Of a stretch of 64,000 nt of DNA, positions 56,084 through 64,000 are shown piece by piece. The stretch covers positions 450 through 64,449 of the forward strand of contig NZ_VFWZ01000004.1 in NCBI RefSeq assembly GCF_006443095.1, in the 5' to 3' direction. The DNA comes from Aquimarina algicola. GTDB lineage: Bacteria > Bacteroidota > Bacteroidia > Flavobacteriales > Flavobacteriaceae. Under the pieces are notes generated by a model. That model did not search any database and was not told the DNA's origin. It saw nothing but the letters and a program-made list of their open reading frames with translations. Numbering within the stretch: the stretch's first letter is position 1; the number at the start of each line of letters is the position of its first letter. The translations under genes were made by a program, and so were the position numbers.

Positions 56084-56108
56084 ATGGATGATGAAACATT
56101 ATATACTA
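56041..56108 (+). promoter_or_regulatory. Three-segment repeat that could form two alternative hairpins over a start codon
   Basis: ATTATATACTA occurs at 56041-56051 and again at 56098-56108 inside the first codons. Its exact complement TAGTATATAAT lies between them at 56061-56071. The middle segment can pair with the upstream copy (9-base loop containing AAGGAGAG) or with the downstream copy, in which case the start region 56072-56097 would be looped out and masked. The direct repeat is 13 bases long (ATTATATACTATA). This is the layout of a translational switch, but the arms are AT-only apart from one C or G and chance cannot be dismissed. Confidence 0.45.
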
Positions 56109-56438
56109 TATACCATTGTATTATTGCTTACAACATTTCAATCCTATTCTTTTATAGAAGTTAATAAAGTTCAAAATACTTTTAGTGATCATATACAAGA
56201 CTCTAAAGAACGAAAGCTTACTACAGACGAAGTAAGAGAAAGAGGTCTTGATCTTCTAGCTAATGAAATAACAGAAAATCTAGACGGCATAGATTTAAGG
56301 AAATCAGCTAGATCAGCAATTTTTGAGACCCCTTATGGTTTTAGATGGAAAATGGTTAATCTTCACACTGGTAAAACAATGATCATAAAAGTTGATAAAG
56401 ATTTTAATTTAATCTCTGCCAGAAATAGTGCTTTATAA
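56088..56438 (+). CDS. Small secreted protein, unknown function
   Basis: This 116-residue protein has a signal peptide (MMKHYILYTIVLLLTTFQSYS) and a soluble, charged mature part including KERKLTTDEVRERGLDLLAN and GFRWKMVNLHTGKTMIIKVD, mixed helix then strand. I do not recognise a family. An ATG at 56084 is out of frame; Met1 and Met2 are the candidate starts. The leader carries the three-segment repeat, which overlaps the start codons. It converges with the gene at 56465. Confidence 0.5.
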   Translation: MMKHYILYTIVLLLTTFQSYSFIEVNKVQNTFSDHIQDSKERKLTTDEVRERGLDLLANEITENLDGIDLRKSARSAIFETPYGFRWKMVNLHTGKTMIIKVDKDFNLISARNSAL

Positions 56439-56464
56439 TATTTTTTTACCATTCATACTCTGTA

Positions 56465-56710
56465 TTATTCATTAGTACAATCCAGCATAGATTTTAAAGT
56501 CTCATAGTCTTCCAGATATTCCCAGTAAATAACTCTATCATAGGCATACTTGGTTAAGATAAACTGATTACTAATTGATAAAATTCGATCTACTGCAATC
56601 GTTTTTTTCGAAGCTTCTTCTACCTTTACTTCTTCAGTGATTTCTTGATTTCTCGCATCAAAACCATGTACAATAATGTGATTTTTAACAGTTATTTCGA
56701 TAAATTTCAT
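56465..56710 (-). CDS. Small conserved-looking protein, unknown function
   Basis: This 81-residue soluble protein reads like a short beta-sheet domain (FIEITVKNHIIVHGFDA, then IAVDRILSISNQFILTKY) ending in an acidic helix. No signal peptide or known motif is seen. Its strand composition and codon use fit a real gene, but similarity support is needed. Confidence 0.45.
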   Translation of the reverse strand: MKFIEITVKNHIIVHGFDARNQEITEEVKVEEASKKTIAVDRILSISNQFILTKYAYDRVIYWEYLEDYETLKSMLDCTNE

Positions 56711-56942
56711 GAATTACAAAAATTTTATATCTAAAAATACAGTTTTCACCTTAACATCGCTTTAAGAGTTTAACTTTTTCATTTTATTTATTTTAGGGAC
56801 TTTCTAAAAATTAAAGTGTGTTTAAACTATATTCTCTACTTATTTAGCTTGTCTAATATGTATGATTGTAGATAATTTATTTCGACTCACACCATATTTT
56901 TATACAGAAAAGCACAACAACTCATTAACTCACATCCAAAAA

Positions 56943-59900
56943 ATGAAAAAATACTTTTTTATTCCTCTTTTATTATTAGTGATCACTTTACCCATACAAG
57001 GTCAGAAACTTTCTATGGATCTTATTAAGGACAATACCCCACGTAATATTGGTCCTGGTGGTATGAGTGGTCGCGTAACATCAATAGACGTTGTAAACTC
57101 AAATCCAGATATTATTTATGCAGGTACTGCTTCTGGCGGTCTTTGGAAATCTACTTCAGGAGGTATCAAATGGGATCCTATATTCGATAATGAAGCTACA
57201 GCATCCATAGGAGCAGTTGCGGTACAACAATCTAACCCTTCTGTTATTTGGGTTGGAACAGGAGAAGGTAACCCCAGGAATAGTTTAAATGGTGGATATG
57301 GTATTTATAAATCACTTGATGGAGGGAAAAACTGGACGTTAATGGGGCTCGAAAAAACACGTCACATTCACAGAGTTATTATTGATCCCACAAATCCTAA
57401 TATCGTTTATGTAGCTGCCATAGGTTCTCCTTGGGGAGAACATCCAGAAAGAGGAATCTTTAAAACCACCGATGGAGGAATAACATGGAGCAAAATCTTG
57501 TTTAGTAATAACAAAACAGGAGCAGCAGATTTGGTGATAGATCCAAAAAATCCTAATAAATTAATTGCTGCACTTTGGGAACATAAAAGAGACCCCTGGT
57601 TTTTTAAATCTGGAGGAAAAGGTTCTGGACTTTACATCACTCATGATGGAGGTGAAAATTGGAAGAAACGTACTGATCTTGATGGATTACCAAAAGGTGA
57701 TTTAGGTAGAATAGGTCTTGCAATCGCCCATAATAAACCTAATATCGTCTATGCACTTATCGAATCAAAAAAGAATGCATTATATAAATCTACAGATGGT
57801 GGATTCACTTGGAAAATGGTCAATAATAAGAATGATATCGGTAATCGTCCTTTTTATTATTCAGATATTTTTGTTGATCCACAAAATGAAAATAGAGTGT
57901 ATTCTGTCTTCACATATGTAAATGTCTCAGAAGATGGTGGTAAAAACTTCTCCCAGCTTATGCCTGCTTATGGTGTTGATAATGGTGTTCATCCAGATCA
58001 TCATGCTTGGTGGATACATCCAAATGATGGTAATTTTATGATTGATGGTAATGATGGTGGACTTAATATCACCCGAGATGGTGGTAAAAACTGGCGTTTT
58101 ATTGGTAATTTACCAGTAGCACAATTCTATCATATTAATATAGATAATGAGTTTCCTTATAATGTATATGGAGGTATGCAAGATAATGGAAGCTGGAGAG
58201 GACCTGCATACGTATGGAAATATCAAGGAATACGAAATTCATATTGGCAAGAAATATCTTTTGGAGATGGTTTTGATGTAATCCCCGATAGAGATAATTC
58301 TCAATATGGGTGGTCAATGAGTCAACAAGGATTCGTAGTAAGATATGATTGGATCACCGGAAATAATTATATCGTAAGACCCACTCATCCTGATCCAAAA
58401 GTAAAATTACGCTTTAATTGGAATGCGGCCATTAATATAGATCCTAATAATAATAGTACGCTATATTTCGGAAGCCAATTTGTACATAAAAGTACTGACA
58501 AAGGACTAACATGGACAGTGATCTCTCCTGATCTAACAACTAATGACCCTGAAAAACTGAAACAATCAGAAAGTGGTGGACTTACTATGGATGCTACAGG
58601 TGCAGAAAACCATTGTACAATACTTGTGATAGAACCATCGCCATTAGAAAAAGATATGATGTGGGTAGGAACCGATGATGGTAGAATACATATTACACAA
58701 AATGGAGGAACAAACTGGGTTGATATTTCTAATAATATCAAAGGACTACCCAAAGGAAGTTGGATTACGCAAATTAAAGCTTCAAACAAAAACAAAGGTG
58801 AAGCCCTTCTGGTAGCAAATGATTATCGTAGGTTTAACTATACACCTTATGCATACAGAACAAAAGACTATGGAAAAACCTGGCAGCGCATTGTTGATCA
58901 AAATGATGTAAAAAGCTATACTTTGAGTATTGTTGAAGACCCTATCGAAAAAAATCTTCTATTTCTTGGTACTGACGATGGTTTATATGTTTCTCTAGAT
59001 GCAGGAAATAGTTGGACAAAATGGACAAAAGGATTCCCTACTGTTTCGGTAAAAGATTTAGTGATTCATCCAAGAGAACATGACTTGATCATTGGAACTT
59101 TTGGAAGAGCTGCTTGGGTATTAGACGATATCAAACCATTAAGAGCATTAGCAAAGGATAAAACAATTTTAAATCAAAAACTACAATTATTTCAACCACC
59201 AACAGCATATCAGGCAGCATATCAACAGCCTACAGGAAGCCGTTTTGGTGGAGATGCTTTATACAATGCAGAAAATAGAAAACAAGGTGCTTTAATCTCC
59301 TATTATATAAAAGCAATCGAAAAGAAAAAAGACACCGAAAAAGAAAAACCTGAAGAAGAAGAAGATAATGATGAAAAAGAAGAAGCTACTGTAAAATGGG
59401 ATTCAATTTATCTTAAAGTGTATAATCAAAATGAATTAATTAGAACGCTTAAACAAAAAACACCTGACTCAACAGGCTTTCATAAAATAGTATGGGCTTT
59501 AGATGAAAAAGGAGCAGACAGGCCTGCAAGAAAAATCACAAAACAGGAGACTGAAAACGGAGGTACTGCAGTAAAACCTGGAAAGTATAAACTTGTAATG
59601 GAGTATGGCGATCAAAAGTCTGAAACGATGATAAATGTTGAAAGTGATCCTAGACTACAAGTATCACAACAGAATATTGCAGAAGTATATACCGCTTCAA
59701 AAGAATTAGAAAAACTTAGTCAAACTGCTGCAGATGCTGTAAAACAACTAGTCGAAAGCAAAGACATAGCCTCTGATTTTCAGGAAAAACTAAAAAAATT
59801 AGACAAAAAGAAATTTAAAGAGCAAATCAAACAATCTAAAGAAATATCGAAAAAAATCGACAGCATTGTTGCCTTATATATCGGAAAAGAAGATAAAAGA

Positions 59901-60161
59901 CAAGGGATCACTCGTAATCCCGAAATTAATGTAATGCAACGTATAGACTGGGCTAGCTGGTATAGCGGTAGTAGACAAAATGGTTTGACATCTACAGAAA
60001 AAACACTCATCAAACATGCAAAAGATGAGCTTCAAAAAGCATTACAAAAAACCAATGTATTTTTTGGAGAAGAATGGCCATCTTACAGAAAAGTTATAGA
60101 AGCTTCTAAAATATCATCCTTTAAAGAGACAAAAGAATTTAATTTAGAAAACAGCAAATGA
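56943..60161 (+). CDS. Secreted sortilin/BNR-propeller protein (large)
   Basis: The protein has 1072 residues from ATG 56943 with a signal peptide (MKKYFFIPLLLLVITLPIQG). The upstream in-frame ATG at 56862 would place 27 residues before it and is unlikely. Two long propeller halves contain many Asp-box motifs: KSTSGGIKWDPI, KSLDGGKNWTLM, KTTDGGITWSKI, ITHDGGENWKK and KSTDGGFTWKMV. The last 300 residues are acidic, then helical with coiled-coil character. Members of this family are annotated as sortilins or glycosyl hydrolases, but no enzymatic residues can be assigned here. The next gene overlaps it by four bases. Confidence 0.82.
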   Translation: MKKYFFIPLLLLVITLPIQGQKLSMDLIKDNTPRNIGPGGMSGRVTSIDVVNSNPDIIYAGTASGGLWKSTSGGIKWDPIFDNEATASIGAVAVQQSNPSVIWVGTGEGNPRNSLNGGYGIYKSLDGGKNWTLMGLEKTRHIHRVIIDPTNPNIVYVAAIGSPWGEHPERGIFKTTDGGITWSKILFSNNKTGAADLVIDPKNPNKLIAALWEHKRDPWFFKSGGKGSGLYITHDGGENWKKRTDLDGLPKGDLGRIGLAIAHNKPNIVYALIESKKNALYKSTDGGFTWKMVNNKNDIGNRPFYYSDIFVDPQNENRVYSVFTYVNVSEDGGKNFSQLMPAYGVDNGVHPDHHAWWIHPNDGNFMIDGNDGGLNITRDGGKNWRFIGNLPVAQFYHINIDNEFPYNVYGGMQDNGSWRGPAYVWKYQGIRNSYWQEISFGDGFDVIPDRDNSQYGWSMSQQGFVVRYDWITGNNYIVRPTHPDPKVKLRFNWNAAINIDPNNNSTLYFGSQFVHKSTDKGLTWTVISPDLTTNDPEKLKQSESGGLTMDATGAENHCTILVIEPSPLEKDMMWVGTDDGRIHITQNGGTNWVDISNNIKGLPKGSWITQIKASNKNKGEALLVANDYRRFNYTPYAYRTKDYGKTWQRIVDQNDVKSYTLSIVEDPIEKNLLFLGTDDGLYVSLDAGNSWTKWTKGFPTVSVKDLVIHPREHDLIIGTFGRAAWVLDDIKPLRALAKDKTILNQKLQLFQPPTAYQAAYQQPTGSRFGGDALYNAENRKQGALISYYIKAIEKKKDTEKEKPEEEEDNDEKEEATVKWDSIYLKVYNQNELIRTLKQKTPDSTGFHKIVWALDEKGADRPARKITKQETENGGTAVKPGKYKLVMEYGDQKSETMINVESDPRLQVSQQNIAEVYTASKELEKLSQTAADAVKQLVESKDIASDFQEKLKKLDKKKFKEQIKQSKEISKKIDSIVALYIGKEDKRQGITRNPEINVMQRIDWASWYSGSRQNGLTSTEKTLIKHAKDELQKALQKTNVFFGEEWPSYRKVIEASKISSFKETKEFNLENSK

Positions 60162-62107
60162 GAAAATTTTTAATAATTAGTCTAGGAATATTACTTTTTT
60201 ACTCCTGTAAACAAGATAAGAAAGTAGATACAGATACAGCAAAGGCAATTGACATTGAGCAATACTCAATCGAACAATTTATGGATATTGAAAATGCTTT
60301 TGCAAATGGTTTTTCTTCGGATAAATCAAAGGTGTTAATGACAAGTAATCGATCGGGTATCTATAATATGTATACCGTTCCTTCAAAAGGAGGCGAATTT
60401 ACTCCAGTAACACAATCAGACAGTGCTTCTGTGTATGGTATATCTTACTTTCCCGAAGATGATAGAATCCTTTTCAGAATGGACGGAAATGGAGATGAGA
60501 TTTTTAAGCTTTTTGTAAAAGATAGTTCAGGGATTAAGCGTTTAACTCCAGAAAAAAATGTGAGAGCGCTTTTTAGAAGATGGGCAAAAGATGGTAAAAG
60601 TTTTTTCTACGGAAGCAATGAGCGCGACCCAAAGTACATGGACCATTATGAAATGGATATCTCTAATTTTGAATCCAAAGTCATATATGAGAATAAAGAA
60701 GGAATGGACTTATCAGGAATGTCTGAGGATAAAAAGTTTATTATTTTAGAAAAATCAATAAATACAAATGATTCTGATCTTTTTTTGTTGAACACTGAAA
60801 CAAAAGAACAAATCAAAATCAATGATGGTTTGAGTAACAATTCATTTCAAGATTTCTCACCAGATGGTACTTCATTTTATTATACAACAGACGAGAATGC
60901 TGAATTTAGTTATGTTGTAAAATATAACTTATCAGATAAGACAAAAGAAAAAATACTCGAAAAGAAATGGGATATTAACTATTTCTATTTCACCAGAAAT
61001 GGAAAATATCAAGTCAATTATGCAAATGAAGATGCAAAAACTACAGTAGATGCTTTAAATATAAAAGAAAATGCCCCAATAGAATTTCCTTCAATAGAAA
61101 ATAAAGATGTTAATCGTATTCAATTTTCTTGGGATGAATCTATGGCGATATTAAATGTCGGTAGTTCTAATGCTCCTTCAAATTCTTATACATATGATTT
61201 AAATACCAAAGAATATTTTAAACTCACAGATGTTCTAAATAAAGATATTGATGAAAATAATTTGGTAGCTGCCCAGGTAATTCGTTTTTCATCTTTTGAT
61301 AGCTTAGAAATTCCTGCAATTTACTACCTGCCAAAACAGGCTAGCGAAAAAAATAAAGTTCCGGCATTAGTATGGGTCCATGGTGGACCGGGAGGTCAAT
61401 CAACACAAAGATATAATTCTACCATCCAGTACTTGATAAATCATGGATATGCAATTTTGGCTGTAAACAATAGAGGGAGTAGCGGTTATGGAAAAACTTT
61501 TTATAAAATGGATGACCAAAACCATGGAGACAAAGACCTCAAAGATTGCATTTCCGGTAAAGACTGGCTAAGTACTCAAAATGAAATAGATCCAAACAAA
61601 ATAGGAATCATCGGAGGATCCTACGGAGGATATATGACTATGGCAGCACTTACTTATGCCCCTGATGAATTTGAAGTGGGAGTAAATATATTTGGAGTGA
61701 CAAACTGGATGAGAACCTTAAAAAGTATTCCACCATGGTGGGAGTCATTCAAAGATGCTTTATACAAAGAAATGGGAGATCCCAATACAGAAGATTCGAT
61801 TAGATTAAAGAAAATATCTCCATTATTCCATACTGAAAATGTAAAAAAACCTTTGATAGTATTACAGGGAGCAAAAGACCCCAGAGTGCTTAAAATTGAA
61901 TCTGATGAAATTGTAGAAGGTGTAAGAAAAAATGGCGTCCCTGTTGAATATGTTTTGTTTGAAGATGAAGGTCACGGATTTGTAAAAAAAGAAAATCAAA
62001 TCAAAGCATATGGGCAAATTTTAAAATTTTTAGACGCTCATCTTAAAGGAGAGAAAAACAAGGCCACAAATGATGTCAAAACTAAAACTAGTGATACAGG
62101 ATCATAG
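60158..62107 (+). CDS. S9-family prolyl oligopeptidase lipoprotein
   Basis: This 649-residue protein starts with a lipoprotein signal (IISLGILLFYSCKQDKK), then a propeller of about 330 residues and an alpha/beta-hydrolase domain. The catalytic triad is visible: Ser488 in IIGGSYGGYMTMA, Asp574 in QGAKDPRV and His606 in EDEGHGF, with the oxyanion region WVHGGPGGQSTQ. It probably hydrolyses peptides at the cell envelope. The start codon overlaps the stop of the sortilin-type gene (ATGA), so the two are translated in a coupled way and likely act on the same substrates. Confidence 0.93.
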   Translation: MRKFLIISLGILLFYSCKQDKKVDTDTAKAIDIEQYSIEQFMDIENAFANGFSSDKSKVLMTSNRSGIYNMYTVPSKGGEFTPVTQSDSASVYGISYFPEDDRILFRMDGNGDEIFKLFVKDSSGIKRLTPEKNVRALFRRWAKDGKSFFYGSNERDPKYMDHYEMDISNFESKVIYENKEGMDLSGMSEDKKFIILEKSINTNDSDLFLLNTETKEQIKINDGLSNNSFQDFSPDGTSFYYTTDENAEFSYVVKYNLSDKTKEKILEKKWDINYFYFTRNGKYQVNYANEDAKTTVDALNIKENAPIEFPSIENKDVNRIQFSWDESMAILNVGSSNAPSNSYTYDLNTKEYFKLTDVLNKDIDENNLVAAQVIRFSSFDSLEIPAIYYLPKQASEKNKVPALVWVHGGPGGQSTQRYNSTIQYLINHGYAILAVNNRGSSGYGKTFYKMDDQNHGDKDLKDCISGKDWLSTQNEIDPNKIGIIGGSYGGYMTMAALTYAPDEFEVGVNIFGVTNWMRTLKSIPPWWESFKDALYKEMGDPNTEDSIRLKKISPLFHTENVKKPLIVLQGAKDPRVLKIESDEIVEGVRKNGVPVEYVLFEDEGHGFVKKENQIKAYGQILKFLDAHLKGEKNKATNDVKTKTSDTGS

Positions 62108-62877
62108 GCTTTGTTCATAAGATTTAAAATAGCAATAGACATTAGTAGGGTATAATAAACTTAATAATTATATCCTATTAATGTTAAATATTTTGCTAAT
62201 CATTAAGATGAAAATATGTAGGGGGTTATCTCATAAAATTTCAAAAATATTTTACCCTTTTATCTTCTCGAATTCATCTCAAAAGTAGCTGACAAAAACC
62301 TTAGAAATTTCTTCTATGTGCAGCACAAATTTATATTTCTATAAAACTTTACTTTTCCATTACTGTTTTAACTCAAAATCTTTACGGCTAAAACTCAATT
62401 AACTATTTTTCAGCGATTTGAGTTAACTTTTAATGTAAAAATGAAATAATGTTTTTATATATTTGGAAGGAACGAAGAATCTAAAAACAGAAAAAAAGTA
62501 AAATATAATACACTTTTTCTACCCCCAAAAAAACATGTATTATCATTTGTAATTCTGTAACGATCAAAGTAGCTAATTGATATATTTTTAGGTTTTAATG
62601 TGTATGATATTGACATAAAACGTAGTATCTAGGATTGTATTTTTATTATCGTTGAGGTAGGCTAAACTAGATTTTATTTATTGAATTCATTTTAAATGAT
62701 AAAATTTTTAAAACCATTTTATATGGTAGTAAACTAATTTGCTATAGTACTTTTTTTCCTACAAAAAAATTCATAAAATATAACCTTAGATTTTTTATGA
62801 AATAAAAGATAAATAAAAACGATTCCGGTTTACAGTAAGATTTATGTGATATAATAATTTCACGTGATAGTAAAAAA
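62108..62877. other. Long non-coding, AT-rich stretch
   Basis: I see no convincing gene here. An ATG at 62180 opens 35 codons with no signal of being real. The stretch contains a large hairpin (62141-62182, annotated), a shorter dyad TTAACTCAAAATC (62368-62380) against GATTTGAGTTAA (62415-62426), and a TCACGTGA palindrome at 62860-62867 just before the FHA gene. It presumably holds the promoter of the FHA gene, but no exact TAnnTTTG box was found. Confidence 0.45.
62141..62182. terminator. Large hairpin after the S9 peptidase gene
   Basis: ATTAGTAGGGTATAAT (62141-62156) pairs with ATTATATCCTATTAAT (62167-62182), 16 pairs with two G-U, around a 10-base loop. It lies 34 bases after the S9 stop. 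There is no T-run, so it could be a stabilising 3' structure as well as a terminator. Confidence 0.5.
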
Positions 62878-63834
62878 ATGGGAATTATAAAGAACAACTT
62901 AACAGGAAAAATCGTCTACCTCAATACCCAACATATTTTTGGTAGAAATCAAAACCTTGTGAATACTCATCTTTCTGAACAAGATATATCACAATCACAT
63001 GCTTTGATAAGTTGGAAAGCTAATGATTGGTATTTGCAAGATCATAGTAGAAATGGAACTTTAGTAAATGGAGAACTCATTAATAATGCCACTTCAAAAC
63101 TCTCTGATGGTTTCAAGATTCAATTTGGAGAGCATCAAAGTACCCAATGGGAAGTCGTTAGTACCTCTCCTCCATCGAGTTATCTTAGACCAATAGACAA
63201 TACTGATACTGTAATCGAACTTATTACATGTCTTGCCTTTCCTAATGAAGAAATGCCGGAAACCCTTCTATATCCTGATAGTAATATTTGGAAAATAGAA
63301 ACCAAAACGAATATAGACACATTAAAGCATGGTAAAACATATACTATAGATGCTAAAGAGTATATCTACATAGAGAATAGAGTATTAGAAGACACGTTAG
63401 ATTTAGGAAATGTGGTAAACAATGCATTTTTTAAGTTTACGTTAAGTTCTGATGAAGAACATATCAGAATTAAAATTATAACTCAAAATCAAGAATTTGA
63501 TTTAGGAGAAAGAGTACACAATTATATTTTATTGGCCCTAGCTAGAAAAAGGTTAGAAGATGTAAATAATGGTCATGTTATTTATGATCAGGGATGGATT
63601 GCTATCGATGATCTTTTAAAAGACGTAAGCAAAGAATTTGGTAGAGATATTGATACTTATTATTTGAATTTGAGAATTTATCGCATTAGAAAATTAATAC
63701 TCGAAACCAAACCTTATGGATATCTCTTTTCTAATATTATAGAAAGACGTTATGGTGAAATACGATTTGCTCATCCGTATTTTCAAATATTAAAAGAAGA
63801 AGAATCTATTGGTGAAGTCCTTCAGGTATATTAA
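62878..63834 (+). CDS. FHA-domain protein with winged-helix-like C-terminus
   Basis: This 318-residue soluble protein has an N-terminal FHA domain (about 1-100: HIFGRNQNLVNTHLSE, ISQSHALISWKANDWYLQD, HSRNGTLVNGELINN), which binds phosphothreonine peptides. The last 110 residues (HNYILLALARKRLED, DQGWIAIDDLLKDVSKEFGR, YYLNLRIYRIRKLIL) look like a helical DNA- or protein-binding wing, perhaps a winged helix. The middle is unrecognised. A Ser/Thr kinase gene starts 53 bases after its stop, so it is likely a substrate or adaptor of that kinase. Confidence 0.72.
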   Translation: MGIIKNNLTGKIVYLNTQHIFGRNQNLVNTHLSEQDISQSHALISWKANDWYLQDHSRNGTLVNGELINNATSKLSDGFKIQFGEHQSTQWEVVSTSPPSSYLRPIDNTDTVIELITCLAFPNEEMPETLLYPDSNIWKIETKTNIDTLKHGKTYTIDAKEYIYIENRVLEDTLDLGNVVNNAFFKFTLSSDEEHIRIKIITQNQEFDLGERVHNYILLALARKRLEDVNNGHVIYDQGWIAIDDLLKDVSKEFGRDIDTYYLNLRIYRIRKLILETKPYGYLFSNIIERRYGEIRFAHPYFQILKEEESIGEVLQVY

Positions 63835-63887
63835 TCCACAACTAACTTCGAAATTACAAAAATTAAAAACCTAACATCCAAATAAGC

Positions 63888-64000
63888 GTGAAACACCTTT
63901 CGTCTGAAAATGCTCTTAAACCTGATATTGACCCTAAAAAATATAATTTAATAGAACAAATTGGAGAGGGGGGATATGGAATCGTTTACAAAGCCGAACA
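63888..64000 (+). CDS. Protein kinase (Ser/Thr-type), partial at window edge
   Basis: From a GTG at 63888 the frame reads VKHLSSENALKPDIDPKKYN then LIEQIGEGGYGIVYKAE and runs off the window. GEGGYGIVYKAE is the glycine-rich ATP loop of eukaryotic-type Ser/Thr kinases with the following Val strand. Only about 37 residues are visible; the start codon is a best guess from the short gap to the FHA gene. With the FHA gene it suggests a phospho-signalling operon continuing to the right. Confidence 0.7.
   Translation, partial: MKHLSSENALKPDIDPKKYNLIEQIGEGGYGIVYKAE

Noticed and set aside
56862-56942. Upstream ATG giving a 27-residue longer sortilin-type protein
   Set aside because: The extension would hide the clear signal peptide that begins at the ATG at 56943.
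62180-62287. A 35-codon reading frame in the long gap before the FHA gene
   Set aside because: It has no leader, no recognisable signal and a composition typical of random AT-rich sequence.
1-64000. tRNA, rRNA, CRISPR arrays, insertion sequences, prophage and attachment sites
   Set aside because: I looked for cloverleaf-like stretches, regular spaced repeats, transposase-like proteins and flanking repeats and saw none that I could support.

Overview
The window is AT-rich DNA that most likely comes from a marine member of the Flavobacteriaceae (Bacteroidota); an Aquimarina-like genome would fit, but I cannot fix the genus. Pointers are the TAnnTTTG promoter elements, weak Shine-Dalgarno sequences, type IX secretion (T9SS) C-terminal sorting domains on large secreted proteins, typical Bacteroidota families (DUF2490, sortilin/BNR-propeller proteins, S9 peptidases), and a beta-oxidation protein with the dehydrogenase domain ahead of the hydratase domain. 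I saw no rRNA, tRNA, CRISPR array, insertion sequence or prophage. The window looks like chromosomal backbone with several accessory modules.

Layout. 0.4-2 kb: an ECF sigma factor operon with a membrane partner and a small periplasmic helical protein. 2-9 kb: a secreted BNR-type propeller protein, an RsmB-like rRNA methyltransferase, two small membrane proteins and purL. 9-17 kb: a fatty-acid module consisting of an acyl-CoA ligase, a MarR regulator, a fused hydroxyacyl-CoA dehydrogenase/hydratase, a thiolase and an acyl-CoA dehydrogenase. A near-identical 14-bp palindrome lies in front of both the ligase gene and the marR operon and is the likely operator. 17-27 kb: a phospholipase A2-like lipoprotein, then a glucan/trehalose block (T9SS-exported alpha-amylase, CBM9-like lipoprotein, GH15 hydrolase, OtsA-OtsB fusion, MFS transporter).

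27-27.5 kb holds two short tandem genes for Cys-rich peptides with matched leaders ending at a Gly-Gly-type site; the first is only 52 residues long. 27.6-31.5 kb encodes M28 and M1 peptidases and an arginase-fold enzyme. 31.8-37.5 kb is one 1912-residue secreted protein combining propellers, PKD and Ig-like domains, a di-heme cytochrome-c section, a CBM3-like module and a T9SS tag. 38-47.6 kb is mixed: a substrate-binding-protein fold without signal peptide, small secreted proteins, a CBM9-beta-lactamase fusion, YdeI-like, DinB-like, 2H phosphoesterase, DUF3291 and S10 carboxypeptidase genes.

47.8-52.1 kb carries two tandem paralogous hybrid sensor kinases with solute-binding sensor domains. 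52-55.6 kb has a DUF1853 gene and a MoxR ATPase/VWA pair. 56-62 kb has small unknown genes, one behind an unusual switch-like repeat arrangement, then a sortilin-type propeller protein overlapping an S9 peptidase gene. The right end begins an FHA-domain/Ser-Thr-kinase cluster cut off by the window edge.

The most interesting items are the peptide pair at 27.0-27.4 kb, the heme/CBM3 giant at 31.8 kb, the shared fatty-acid operator, and the three-segment repeat at 56.04-56.11 kb.
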